From IMG/VR virus record IMGVR_UViG_3300024979_000051, positions 1 to 38,127 of that record: DNA of 38,127 nt; one strand, written 5' to 3'. Below, one piece after another: positions 1 through 7,657 of this stretch (position 1 is its first letter; each line of letters opens with the position of its first letter). The notes beneath the pieces are model-generated. The model had not been told where the DNA came from and ran no database searches. It saw only the letters and a list, made by a program, of their open reading frames with translations. A program made the position numbers and the translations under genes. Source of the DNA: a virus.

Positions 1-81
1 AACATCAGTTTCAGCCATTGCAAAAGGGCTGACGATCAATAAAAAAGCACCGAGTCGGCAATACCTGAAAAATAGACGCAC
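1..81 (-). CDS. Partial host gene, N-terminus of a predicted exported protein
   Basis: The first 27 codons of a leftward gene that runs off the window. A GTG start at 79-81 is preceded by a GGGAG Shine-Dalgarno-like sequence 8 nt upstream. The peptide has a basic start (VRLFFRYCR), a hydrophobic core (LGAFLLIVSPF) and an AMA|ETD cleavage-like site, so it resembles a Sec signal peptide. The rest of the protein is not visible and no function can be given. It diverges from the permease gene, with about 95 bp between the two starts. Confidence 0.5.
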   Translation of the reverse strand, partial: MRLFFRYCRLGAFLLIVSPFAMAETDV

Positions 82-134
82 TGAAACACTCCCGAACAAT
101 AAGTCGATATATATTACCGGAACTTGTTTTAACG

Positions 135-167
135 GTGAATGTTAAAATTCACTATTGTCACAATAGT
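135..167. promoter_or_regulatory. Two overlapping dyads upstream of the host permease gene
   Basis: Two inverted repeats share an AC dinucleotide: GTGAAT-N6-ATTCAC (135-152) and ACTATTG-TCA-CAATAGT (151-167), ending 8 bp before the permease ATG. They lie in the divergent intergenic region and could be operators or mRNA structure over the ribosome-binding region. No clear Shine-Dalgarno is seen before the ATG at 176. Function is inferred from position only. Confidence 0.35.
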
Positions 168-175
168 CCTCGATT

Positions 176-582
176 ATGAACTCAACATTGATACAAATGA
201 CCTTGATAATGGTGTGCGGTGCAGGCTGGCGTTTTGCAAAACCGGCGGGCTTATCAGCCGAGCATACGCGGCAAGTGCTGACCACAGTGGTCTATTATTT
301 GCTACTGCCGGCCATGGTTCTGGAGGTCTTATGGACTGCTGATATTGGCTTGCACTCTTTTCAGTATACCTTGTTGGGCGTGGGCAGCATTGTTTTCGCG
401 ATGTTTTGCCTGTGGTTGGTTGGGGCGCTGTTCAAGTTTGAAGACCGGCGTTTGGGGGCGATGATACTGGCGGCGGCATTTCCCAATGTCACGTATCTGG
501 GCTTGCCGGTATTAGAGCAAACCTTTGGCAGCTGGGCCAGATCGGTGGTCATTCAGATGGACCTGTTTGCAACCTCGCCATT
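176..582 (+). pseudogene. AEC-family (auxin efflux carrier-type) permease, N-terminal part, split by the prophage
   Basis: The reading frame starts at ATG 176 and shows hydrophobic segments typical of AEC transporters (MNSTLIQMTLIMVCGAGW, VVYYLLLPAMVLEVLW, LLGVGSIVFAMFCLWLVGAL, and the family-like stretch AAAFPNVTYLGLPVL). After DLFATSP it enters phage DNA at 583 and reads on into phage-derived codons until a stop near 631. The missing part resumes at 38043 on the far side of the prophage: joining 582 to 38043 gives ATSPLLFTAGVMVARHYG in frame. AEC proteins are about 300 residues with roughly ten membrane segments, so a fragment of about 136 residues is almost certainly inactive. The family call rests on these motifs. 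Confidence 0.8.
577..582. repeat. Target-site duplication, left copy (GCCATT)
   Basis: GCCATT directly abuts the TG at the left tip of the prophage, and an identical copy abuts the CA at the right tip (38037-38042). Mu makes 5-bp duplications. Here the perfect match is 6 bp if the tips are TG...CA, or 5 bp (GCCAT) if the element starts one base earlier. Confidence 0.85.
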
Positions 583-635
583 TGTAGCGCGGCGAGATAT
601 TTGGCGTAGTTTTGCGAGATATTTGGCGTAGTTTA
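583..635 (+). repeat. Left prophage end with two transposase-binding repeats
   Basis: The tip reads TGTAGCGCGGC followed by GAGATATTTG (594-603). A 21-bp unit starting GCGAGATATTTGGCG occurs twice in direct orientation with a 22-bp period (592-612 and 614-634). The same core occurs inverted at the right end, 11 nt from that tip, so these are predicted L1/L2 MuA-type binding sites. A separate TTGCATA-A-TATGCAA palindrome follows at 639-653, in the gap before the first gene stops at 668. Confidence 0.85.
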
Positions 636-667
636 ATATTGCATAATATGCAAATGAATTGCTGATT

Positions 668-1135
668 TTAAAAAACCGGCATGGGGATCATAACCCTAGC
701 CCCACCCAAATATGTACACAAATCGAACAGCCTACCAGGATCTATTTTATGCGAGTTTGGATAGTCAACGGACGCCAAAATCGCTTCACTGCAAAAGCGC
801 CTATCTGGATCATCCTGAATCATAGGCAAGACAACCGAAGCCAAGCCGCGTACGTCATACGGCTCACCAGCATGATCGATGAACCACTGTTTCGATTGTT
901 CCGCATCGAAACACGGAACATCCAGCACATCCCAATGCTCCGGGTCGAGTAAAATGTCCTTGACGCGGACACCACCATCAATGAATGACGACGATCCGCA
1001 CGGTACTGGCTTTGAAAGGTCGACCCCGAAGATAGATTCACAATGGCTATACGGAGAATTCATTACCCAGCGAACCGTGATGTTAAATAGACACTGTGGA
1101 AATGGCCTGCTGCCTTTGTAAAATGCGACTAGCAT
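668..1135 (-). CDS. Permuted papain-like (YiiX/NlpC-P60-type) hydrolase
   Basis: A 155-residue protein whose motifs suggest a circularly permuted NlpC/P60 (YiiX/YebB-like) cysteine hydrolase: YSHCE near residues 29-33 supplies the His and polar residue, and RRFCSEA near 112-118 supplies the Cys. Such proteins are often encoded beside phage tail-fibre genes, where they may act on cell-wall peptides or modify the virion during adsorption. Its ATG overlaps the stop of the upstream gene (TAATG at 1133-1137), so translation is probably coupled. It is the last gene of the tail operon and stops 85 bp from the left tip. The fold assignment comes from motif spacing and is moderately certain; the biological substrate is unknown. 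Confidence 0.6.
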   Translation of the reverse strand: MLVAFYKGSRPFPQCLFNITVRWVMNSPYSHCESIFGVDLSKPVPCGSSSFIDGGVRVKDILLDPEHWDVLDVPCFDAEQSKQWFIDHAGEPYDVRGLASVVLPMIQDDPDRRFCSEAILASVDYPNSHKIDPGRLFDLCTYLGGARVMIPMPVF

Positions 1136-1689
1136 TAAAGCCCGATCACAGCCAGATTTGCTTTAGCAATAATGTCATCATGGATCGATTGAGCAGAACC
1201 AGAATCGACAGCGTTTTTAATCTCATATTTGCGCATTCTTAATCCACCAAGAACTTCTAGCGTGGTCCGTAGCGTATCGGCTTGCACGATAATCAAATCT
1301 GCCGCTTGCACGGCGGTTTTACCGGCTGGAGTTGCAAACCCCATCACCCACGGCCCAGCATCTCCTGAATACCCAGATGCGACAAATACTCTTGCAGCAT
1401 CTTCTCGCAAGCGATATTCATCAGAGAAGCGCGTGAATTTACTATAAATAGCGCTGATTTCAGAGTCCACCTGGCCGGATAATTCAAGTTTGACGGTATC
1501 GAGCGACTTAGCTGGGACAGATGGCGCTTCCGAGAACTCAACACCGTCGAATATCCACCCCTCCGAACATCCTGGCACGTTGGAACAGTCAACCCAAATC
1601 ATATCGGGGTGAAACATTGTCTCAATATCGCCATCAGTCGCGATTAGCTCCATGACGATGCCATCTTCAACGCGTGCGTATTTTTTCAT
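1135..1689 (-). CDS. Tail-fibre accessory protein (putative fibre assembly chaperone)
   Basis: A protein of about 184 residues starting MKKYARVEDGIVMELIATDG. The start at 1689 is chosen because its ATG overlaps the fibre stop as TAATG; a longer in-frame start at 1704 lacks this signal. The opening (KYARVEDG.V.E) and the pattern DMIWVDCS..PGCSEGWIFDG are typical of small proteins encoded downstream of phage tail fibres, where they assist fibre trimerisation or occur as fibre-associated tips. The C-terminal half is predicted helical with heptad-like stretches. A chaperone role is inferred from position and size, not from a catalytic motif. Confidence 0.6.
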   Translation of the reverse strand: MKKYARVEDGIVMELIATDGDIETMFHPDMIWVDCSNVPGCSEGWIFDGVEFSEAPSVPAKSLDTVKLELSGQVDSEISAIYSKFTRFSDEYRLREDAARVFVASGYSGDAGPWVMGFATPAGKTAVQAADLIIVQADTLRTTLEVLGGLRMRKYEIKNAVDSGSAQSIHDDIIAKANLAVIGL

Positions 1690-2534
1690 TATGCATACTC
1701 CCAAACAATTACAATCCCAGCCGTCCCACTACCGCCCGATGCAGCGCCGCCGGATGATGGAAGACACGCCCCGCCGCCGCCGCCAGCACCATAGCCACTA
1801 CCAGAATTGCCCGTGGCAAAACTAGTAACCCCCATACCGCCTGCGCCGTAAATTCCAGAACCGCCCGCACCTGATCTGACAATCGGCGTAGCCCCAATTC
1901 CCCACGGCCCTCCTGAACTGCCACCACGGATATTGATATCGCCACCGGAACCGATGCCACCCAATACCCCGGTGCCGCTACCTGTAGTGCCAGCGCTTCC
2001 TTGCGCGCCGCCCGCACCGCCTGTGGCCGAAACCAGCGCCCCAAAGCTCGATGTCCCACCAACGCCGCCAACAAGTCCTGAATTCCCAGCCGCTCCAGCT
2101 GCGCCGATAGTGACAGTCTGTGAGCCGGGGGACACTATTCGTTTTCGAGCATACCCCCCCGCGCCGCCACCCGCCGCGCCCGCGATTTGTCCGGCACCCG
2201 TTGCTACGGAACTTCCACCGCCGCCGCCGCCAGCCACAACCTCTACAACAACGCTATTTGTTCCGGCTGTTGGCGTGTATGTACCGGTTGCGGTAAATAC
2301 CTGAACATTAATCAAGCGGCCGTGAATTGCGGCTGCTAACTGTGCTGAGTTGGCGGGATTTAACGTTAATCCAGCGCCCTCGATTACATTAGCAATCTCC
2401 TCCTGCAGCGCATTAAATGACTCCGCATTAAAGTCCGTCGGGGCTATACCTAAAGCTTTGTTCCCATTCTTGTAGCCATGTTTTCCGGCCCCAAATAAAT
2501 CGACAGCTTTGGTGGCCGTATCTATACGCTGCAT
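1689..2534 (-). CDS. Tail fibre / adhesin with polyglycine-rich C-terminal domain
   Basis: A 281-residue fibre protein. Residues 1-80 (MQRIDTATKAVDLFGAGKHGYKNGN...FNALQEEIANVIEGAGL) form a conserved base-attachment segment found in short phage fibres. From about residue 100 the sequence is dominated by glycine with runs such as GGGGGG and GAAGGGAGG, ending in GIVIVWEYA. This pattern resembles the polyglycine-II helix receptor-binding tips of T4-type gp38 adhesins and the glycine-rich tail proteins of many Mu-like phages. It is probably the host-range determinant. There is no invertase gene or inverted fibre segment as in Mu, so this fibre is not phase-switched by inversion. Confidence 0.75.
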   Translation of the reverse strand: MQRIDTATKAVDLFGAGKHGYKNGNKALGIAPTDFNAESFNALQEEIANVIEGAGLTLNPANSAQLAAAIHGRLINVQVFTATGTYTPTAGTNSVVVEVVAGGGGGGSSVATGAGQIAGAAGGGAGGYARKRIVSPGSQTVTIGAAGAAGNSGLVGGVGGTSSFGALVSATGGAGGAQGSAGTTGSGTGVLGGIGSGGDINIRGGSSGGPWGIGATPIVRSGAGGSGIYGAGGMGVTSFATGNSGSGYGAGGGGGACLPSSGGAASGGSGTAGIVIVWEYA

Positions 2535-2543
2535 AGTGTTCTC

Positions 2544-3134
2544 CTATTGATACGCAAATATGACGCTGGTATGCGCCGGTTTATATTTAGTAATACGACA
2601 CTCCAGCGCTTCGTCGCCCCAGCTTTGCAGAGCGTCGTTACAGTTGCCGTTGCAGTTGGCAATGAACACCCCGCCCGTTGAAAACGGCAGGTTCAGCGTC
2701 CATGCGAATTTATCGCCCTCGCTATACAGCGCATCGTTGCAGTTGTCATTGCAGTTGGCCGGCAAATACTCGTCGATGGTTGCGCCGGGATAGCCCATGG
2801 TTTCGGCAATGTCGATAAAATAGGCCCTACTCTGGCCGCCGACCATGGTCAGTTTCGACTCCAACGCGGCCTGGCGCTGCGCAGTGGTCTGGTCGATAGT
2901 GCCGCAGGGATCTGGAAGACCCGCTACGCGTTCCCAATCCGCCAGCATTTCGATAGTGGTGCGCGGATCGACCTCATTGACCAGATCCACGCAGCGCAGA
3001 TCGATCCTGGCAAACTCATCCGCCCAGGCCAACAGCAACCCCGATAAATTGCTGGTTTGCGTTATTGCCCATGCGATGCCGCGCGGCATTAACGCCTTCA
3101 GCTGACTCCAGTAATCATTAACCGTCATAGCCAT
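2544..3134 (-). CDS. Baseplate protein, Mu gp48 / YmfQ (DUF2313) family
   Basis: A 196-residue protein with the family opening NDYWSQLKALMPRGIAW and LLLAWADEFARIDLRCVDLVNEVDPRTTIEMLADWERVAGLPDPC. In Mu, gp48 is a baseplate component between gp47 and the fibre gene, the same order as here. Two copies of a cysteine/asparagine motif (NCNDNCNDAL and NCNGNCNDAL) lie about 32 residues apart and may bind metal or stabilise a beta-rich domain. Start 3134 has a GGAG 7 nt upstream; an alternative ATG at 3128 overlaps the gp47 stop (ATGA). Confidence 0.85.
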   Translation of the reverse strand: MAMTVNDYWSQLKALMPRGIAWAITQTSNLSGLLLAWADEFARIDLRCVDLVNEVDPRTTIEMLADWERVAGLPDPCGTIDQTTAQRQAALESKLTMVGGQSRAYFIDIAETMGYPGATIDEYLPANCNDNCNDALYSEGDKFAWTLNLPFSTGGVFIANCNGNCNDALQSWGDEALECRITKYKPAHTSVIFAYQ

Positions 3135-4174
3135 GTAATCGCTCCCGGCGCGGTCATGTAGCCAGTGGCGTTGGTCACATCGGCGGCCGGCGCGGTCATG
3201 GTGTAATTAGTTTCGCCAGCGGCCGCGCTAATGGCTGCACGGATATGCGATAAAAGCAGCGTGCCGCCAGGCTCTGACTCTCGGCTGATCAGGTCAGTCA
3301 GCTCCGCCTCGACGGCGGCCTTGACTGCCGCAGTATTGGGAGTAACACCGATGCTGAAAGCCAAGGGCGCAGCAACAGGGGCGACCACATAAAAGCCTTT
3401 CAACGAGACTGGCCGAAGCTCGTCAATATAAGCCTGCACGGTGGCGACTTCACCGGCATCCGGGATGATGCCGGCATCGTTATCGCGCACAAACCTCAGC
3501 GTAACGGTACCCGCCCCAAGTTCTTGCGGATAAACCCAGGCGCGGGTGACCCCGGCCACTTCCAGCGCCCAGGCTTCATAGTCGTGTTTTGCCCCGCCGT
3601 GCGGCGGCTGCTGGATGCGGGCGATAAAACGCGACCGTAAGGCGTTATCGGTTTCCGCGTCAGCGCCGCCGGACAGAACGCCGGCCGTACCGGTTGCAGC
3701 GACGCCTGCGATGGGCGTGGTCAACGTCAATGCGTAACCGGTCGCGGCATTGCCAGCCTGTCCCGCATCGACGGCGGTTACTGCAACGACGGCGGTACCA
3801 GCGGCGATAACCACATCAGCATCGACCGTGTATAAAGCGCCGTCTGCGCGTTGCAGCTCGGTCAGCGCGGGGATGGTGACGCCATTGGTACCGGTCAGCG
3901 TCACGGTTCCGGTGGCGAAGCTGGCGGGAATGCGGTAAATCTTCCAGATCGACGCCCAGCGCTCCAAATATTCAGCTTCGGCCGTATCGAAAATGATCTG
4001 CGTAGCCAGCCATTGGATAAACCCATACAGGCCATGCACCGCCGCCGAATGCACTCGTGACAGTACATTGAGATTGGAGCGGCGCAAGGTTGCATCGCTG
4101 TCCGGCAAGCGCGACTGAATGTCGGCAAACGCGCGGACGATCAGATCTGATAAGGTCGGTCTAGCAAAGGCCAT
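3125..4174 (-). CDS. Baseplate wedge protein, Mu gp47 / P2 gpJ family
   Basis: A 349-residue baseplate J-like protein. Family features include the N-terminal LSDLIVRAFADIQSRLP, the WLATQIIFDTAEAEYLERWASIWKIYR region, SGGADAETDNALRSRFI followed by PPHGGAKHDYEAWALEV, and GVTRAWVYPQELGAGTVTLRFV. In contractile tails this protein forms baseplate wedges around the hub. It sits between gp46 and gp48 as in Mu and overlaps the gp48 start. Length and motif order are normal. Confidence 0.92.
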   Translation of the reverse strand: MAFARPTLSDLIVRAFADIQSRLPDSDATLRRSNLNVLSRVHSAAVHGLYGFIQWLATQIIFDTAEAEYLERWASIWKIYRIPASFATGTVTLTGTNGVTIPALTELQRADGALYTVDADVVIAAGTAVVAVTAVDAGQAGNAATGYALTLTTPIAGVAATGTAGVLSGGADAETDNALRSRFIARIQQPPHGGAKHDYEAWALEVAGVTRAWVYPQELGAGTVTLRFVRDNDAGIIPDAGEVATVQAYIDELRPVSLKGFYVVAPVAAPLAFSIGVTPNTAAVKAAVEAELTDLISRESEPGGTLLLSHIRAAISAAAGETNYTMTAPAADVTNATGYMTAPGAITWL

Positions 4175-4177
4175 TTT

Positions 4178-4627
4178 CTATGCGCTCCAAAAGTGTTCGA
4201 ATCTATAGCGTTTAACGGGATGTCCCGGCCGGGTAATCGACACCCCCAGCGCCAGAACGCCGGAGCGCGGATTGCTGGCGACCACGTCGGCCGGTTCCGC
4301 CACGCCATCATCGACCAGCCACCTCAACGATTCCTCGGCGTATTGCTGGGCGCGGGACAGCACTGCAGGCAATTGCTTTTCACGGCCAAGCAGCCACAGC
4401 CGCGACCCGATCAAATCGCCGTTAACGTCGGCAAAACTATCGCCCCACCAGCCGCGCCGGTCTTTCGAGCCGTCCGGTATGGCATCGTCCGAAAGCGCGC
4501 GCCGGTCGGTGAACAGGCTCAGGATAACGGCGGTTTCCAGACCGTCGTCCTCGGCAAAACCCAGCCCGTCCAGCGCATAATCGACGCCGTGTTCAAGGTC
4601 TATAAAAATGGTTTTTATGTCGCTCAT
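4178..4627 (-). CDS. Baseplate protein, Mu gp46 family
   Basis: A 149-residue gp46-like protein. The pattern GLETAVILSLFTDRRALSDDAIPDGSKDRRGWWGDSF followed by LIGSRLWLLGREKQ is diagnostic for this family (related to T4 gp25-type wedge proteins). The C-terminal FEHFWSA is also typical. It overlaps the upstream gp45 stop (ATGA at 4624-4627) and lies 3 bp before gp47, so the baseplate genes form one coupled unit. Confidence 0.9.
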   Translation of the reverse strand: MSDIKTIFIDLEHGVDYALDGLGFAEDDGLETAVILSLFTDRRALSDDAIPDGSKDRRGWWGDSFADVNGDLIGSRLWLLGREKQLPAVLSRAQQYAEESLRWLVDDGVAEPADVVASNPRSGVLALGVSITRPGHPVKRYRFEHFWSA

Positions 4628-5124
4628 ACCGGCGTTCCTGTTTGCGCGGCACCCGCAGTCACGCCGCCGTGCTTATGTGTTTTCAGACTAATGCCGTCGG
4701 CTATCACATCGCCGCCGGTCACGATCACACGGGGGCAATCGACAATAGTGATGTCATGCGTTGCGCCGGTAATCACGATGCCGGTGCGCGACAATTTAAT
4801 GATGTGGCCCAAGTCGTCATACAAAGCCACTTCCCCGCCTTGCAGATTTTTAAGACGATATCGGCGGTCATCGATTGCCAATACCAGGCCGTGATTGCGA
4901 TTGCCGCCGACAAAAACGCCAGCCACTTCGGCCCCGGCATGGGGCTGACTGGTCAAACCGTAATTCTGGAAGCGCTCCATATCGCGCACCTCGCCGGACA
5001 ACAGCTTGACCTGTACGCCCTGCATCTTGGCGGCATCGTTGACCAGCGCCAACACGCCGCGCGCAACCATCAGATTGACGCGGCGGGCCAGCGGCGCAGT
5101 CAGTTTATTGATAGCGCGGATCAT
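4624..5124 (-). CDS. Baseplate spike, Mu gp45 / gpV family
   Basis: A protein of about 166 residues forming the central spike under the tail tube. It starts MIRAINKLTAPLARRVNLMV, which fits the family N-terminus. The ATG at 5124 overlaps the gp44 stop as ATGA; an alternative ATG at 5139 would add five residues. An OB-fold-like portion (SQPHAGAEVAGVFVGGNRNHGLVLAIDDRRYRL) is followed by the repetitive beta segment GEVALYDDLGHIIKLSRTGIVI typical of the spike shaft, and ends near the H-x-H-rich tip (SLKTHKHGGV) that binds iron in spike proteins of this type. Confidence 0.9.
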   Translation of the reverse strand: MIRAINKLTAPLARRVNLMVARGVLALVNDAAKMQGVQVKLLSGEVRDMERFQNYGLTSQPHAGAEVAGVFVGGNRNHGLVLAIDDRRYRLKNLQGGEVALYDDLGHIIKLSRTGIVITGATHDITIVDCPRVIVTGGDVIADGISLKTHKHGGVTAGAAQTGTPV

Positions 5125-6221
5125 GGCTTCCAATCCCATTCCGGCTGGGTAATGCCGGATTCGTCGCCCTGCGCCTTGCGGATCTTCTTTTCCAGCCGCG
5201 TCTGCTTAATGCCTTCGATCATATCGAACGCATGCGGGTTGGCGACTTGCAGCGTGGTCAGCGTGCCGGAATCGTTCAGCGAATAGCTGGCGGATACAAT
5301 CAGCACATCCAGATCGGCCGACAATAGCGGCGACCTCAGCCGCGTGAGGGTATTGGGCGTCCACAGCTTGCCGCCTACATCCCAGCCCTGCACGGTAATG
5401 GTGGCGCGGGTACCGCGTCCGCGACGGACATTGCGCTCCCATTCGGCGCGCTGCCTCAAGGTTGCGTTGCCGTCCTGGTCTTCAGCCATGATAATCAACG
5501 GCCGGTACCGGGTAATCCCAGCATCCTTGACGCTGGCGACTTGGTGCGCCACCGTTTCGCCGTAGCTGTCGTCGTCGCCTTTGCTCTGGCCTTTGACGAT
5601 GTAATCGCTAAACCGGTCCTTCCAGCTGAATTCGCCTTCACCAATTAAAATGTTTTCGCCTTCGGTTAACCCGGCAGGAGCTCGCGCAGTTCCGGCACGA
5701 GTCAGCAGCAGGTTGCCCAGGCCATCCGACACTAATAACAGCGCACGCATCCGGGCCGCACGCTCCAATTCCTCGAACACGCTCGCGCCTTCCTGTATCG
5801 CAAACACCGGCAGCGCTGCGCCGGTATCGGCGGCCACGATGACTCGAATGCCGAACGGTGCGCACAGATCGGCGGCAATTTGCTCGATCTTCTTATTGCT
5901 CCATTGACCACTCTTATAGATAGCGGAGCAGTCAACGAGGTCAGCGGTCTTGTCGCGGCCGGATATGCTGATGCCATGCGTCTGCTGGTCGAAGCGTGGC
6001 TTTACCGTGTCAATGTAACCGGTGATGACCGTCCGTCCGTTGACCAATACCGCGCATGCCTGGCCTTCTTTGATCTGCCTGGCCTGCTGGCCTTGGGCGG
6101 TATTCCAGCGATCGGTAACGGCTAGCACGAACGTGCCGGCGATCTGCTCGATGCCGGGCTCGATCTCGACCTCCGTCCAGCCACCGTAATAGTTGCCGTC
6201 TACCTTGAGTTCAACGGTCAT
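5121..6221 (-). CDS. Baseplate hub, Mu gp44 (gpP) / T4 gp27-like
   Basis: A 366-residue hub protein of the Mu gpP family. It begins with the beta-rich TVELKVDGNYYGGWTEVEIEPGIEQIAGTFVLAVTDRW and carries the domain signature DLCAPFGIRVIVAADTGAALPVFAIQEGASVFEELERAARMRALLLVSDGLGNLLLTRAG. In Mu this is gp44, homologous to the T4 gp27 hub. It overlaps gp45 and gp43 by 4 nt each, consistent with coordinated translation of the baseplate block. Confidence 0.92.
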   Translation of the reverse strand: MTVELKVDGNYYGGWTEVEIEPGIEQIAGTFVLAVTDRWNTAQGQQARQIKEGQACAVLVNGRTVITGYIDTVKPRFDQQTHGISISGRDKTADLVDCSAIYKSGQWSNKKIEQIAADLCAPFGIRVIVAADTGAALPVFAIQEGASVFEELERAARMRALLLVSDGLGNLLLTRAGTARAPAGLTEGENILIGEGEFSWKDRFSDYIVKGQSKGDDDSYGETVAHQVASVKDAGITRYRPLIIMAEDQDGNATLRQRAEWERNVRRGRGTRATITVQGWDVGGKLWTPNTLTRLRSPLLSADLDVLIVSASYSLNDSGTLTTLQVANPHAFDMIEGIKQTRLEKKIRKAQGDESGITQPEWDWKP

Positions 6222-7657
6222 AAGGTGGGCACCTCAATTGTGCGACCGCCGGGCACAAAGCCGGGGTGGCGGATCTTGTTCCGGGCAACAATAGCGTCGG
6301 CCTGTTCAACATCGCCATATAAATGATGCGCGACAACCAGCGCGGGCAATGTCGCCGGAACCATGTAGATTACGGTACGGGACAAGTCTGCGGCCCGCAC
6401 GGTAATATCCTTAATCACCGCAATGCGTAGTTTTGACAGCGCCATATAAATTTTATCAGGCGCGGTTTCGGCCAATGCTTCCAATTTATCGGCAAGCTCG
6501 TCGCGCAACGCGATAGCGTCGGCATGGTTTGGCGGGATGATCTTAGTTGATAATTTGGCCGCTTCGATGACGGCCGCTTGCCGGATCAGCGTGATGACGG
6601 CGGCCTGATTAACGGCCTGCTGTATCCGGCTGGGCGTGGCGATCGCGTTGGGCGTGGCCAGTGTCGGCGGTATTGAATTGGGCACCGGCTTGGCGGCGCT
6701 GCCAAAATCAAACAACGGACGCAAGGCGGACACGGCTACCGATGCGCTATAGGACGATACGGCCGCCGCTTGCCGAGCGTTAAGCGTGGGCAATGACGCT
6801 GCGGCCGTTGAGCTGATAGCTTGATCCGATGCGGACGAAGACGACGCGATCAACGCAGAAAGTGCGTCTGGGGTGACGGCATCATCCTGACTACTTGAAA
6901 AACCGAACGAAGATAGCAGGGAGGAAAGGCCGCCCATCGGGTTGTCGGCAATACCGGCTAATGCGCTAACCTGCCCGAACAGACCGCTAGCCAGATTGCC
7001 CGGCAAGCTCATCAGGCCTGTCACAGAACCGGCAAAGCCAAACAGCTGCCGGGTGAATTCCGGCAACAGGCCGCCAGACAGCAGATTATTAGCTGCCGAC
7101 TGAATGCTGTCGAGCGCGTCCGTGATCGTAGCCAACGCCTCGGTCGGTAAAAAGTCCTGCAAGCCGGAAATGCTGAAGTTATCAAAAAAACCGGCTTCGG
7201 TTGCCGCCTGAGCCTCATCTGCGGCGGCATTAACGGCTGCGCCGGTGTCGGTGTGCGGCGCAGGGTTGACCGGCTCCCCGGATTCGGAAAACGTCATCGA
7301 GAACCGTGCCATGCCGCCATCGGCGGTAGACTCGGAAATACGGGCCGGCGAACTGAGCACGACCTGCATGCGTCCGCGATACGGATGCACCAGCTCGCCG
7401 GAACCGAATGCCTCCAGAGCATCGATCAGCTTGTCGCGGCCGGCCATGTAGTTCTCGCCGATCACGAAGCCTTCGATTGTGAACTCGCGCGCCTTTCGGC
7501 CCAGGTCTTCGGCATACGGCAAGTCGCGCTGCGGGTATTCATGCAACGCATTGCGCCGCCCTACCTGGCCTTCGGTCGAGACCACGCTAAACGATACGCC
7601 CCGGAACGAGGCCGGTTGCATCTTGTCACGCCAGGTTTGTGCGGGTGCTTCGGCCAT
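6218..7657 (-). CDS. Mu gp43 (gpN) family tail/DNA-circularisation protein
   Basis: A 479-residue protein. The N-terminal domain (WRDKMQPASFRGVSFSVVSTEGQVGRRNALHEYPQRDLPYAEDLGRKAREFTIEGFVIGENY) is the DNA-circulation N-terminal family signature found in Mu gpN. The middle (about residues 145-330) is low-complexity and rich in Ala and Ser, and the C-terminal part ends with a LysM-like RHPGFVPGGRTIEVPT. In Mu the protein is a baseplate-proximal component encoded between the tape measure and gpP, the same place as here. The circularisation name is historical; in this family it behaves as a tail-structural protein. Confidence 0.88.
   Translation of the reverse strand: MAEAPAQTWRDKMQPASFRGVSFSVVSTEGQVGRRNALHEYPQRDLPYAEDLGRKAREFTIEGFVIGENYMAGRDKLIDALEAFGSGELVHPYRGRMQVVLSSPARISESTADGGMARFSMTFSESGEPVNPAPHTDTGAAVNAAADEAQAATEAGFFDNFSISGLQDFLPTEALATITDALDSIQSAANNLLSGGLLPEFTRQLFGFAGSVTGLMSLPGNLASGLFGQVSALAGIADNPMGGLSSLLSSFGFSSSQDDAVTPDALSALIASSSSASDQAISSTAAASLPTLNARQAAAVSSYSASVAVSALRPLFDFGSAAKPVPNSIPPTLATPNAIATPSRIQQAVNQAAVITLIRQAAVIEAAKLSTKIIPPNHADAIALRDELADKLEALAETAPDKIYMALSKLRIAVIKDITVRAADLSRTVIYMVPATLPALVVAHHLYGDVEQADAIVARNKIRHPGFVPGGRTIEVPTL

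Noticed and set aside
592-634. Direct repeats considered as a CRISPR remnant
   Set aside because: Only two copies with no spacers, located at the element tip and matched by an inverted copy at the other end: transposase sites.
1933-2304. Pro/Ala-rich plus-strand ORF
   Set aside because: Antisense to the glycine-rich fibre; GGN codons read as CCN on the other strand explain its composition.
1689-2534. Search for a Mu-style invertible fibre segment and invertase
   Set aside because: No gin-like recombinase and no inverted repeats flanking the fibre genes were found.
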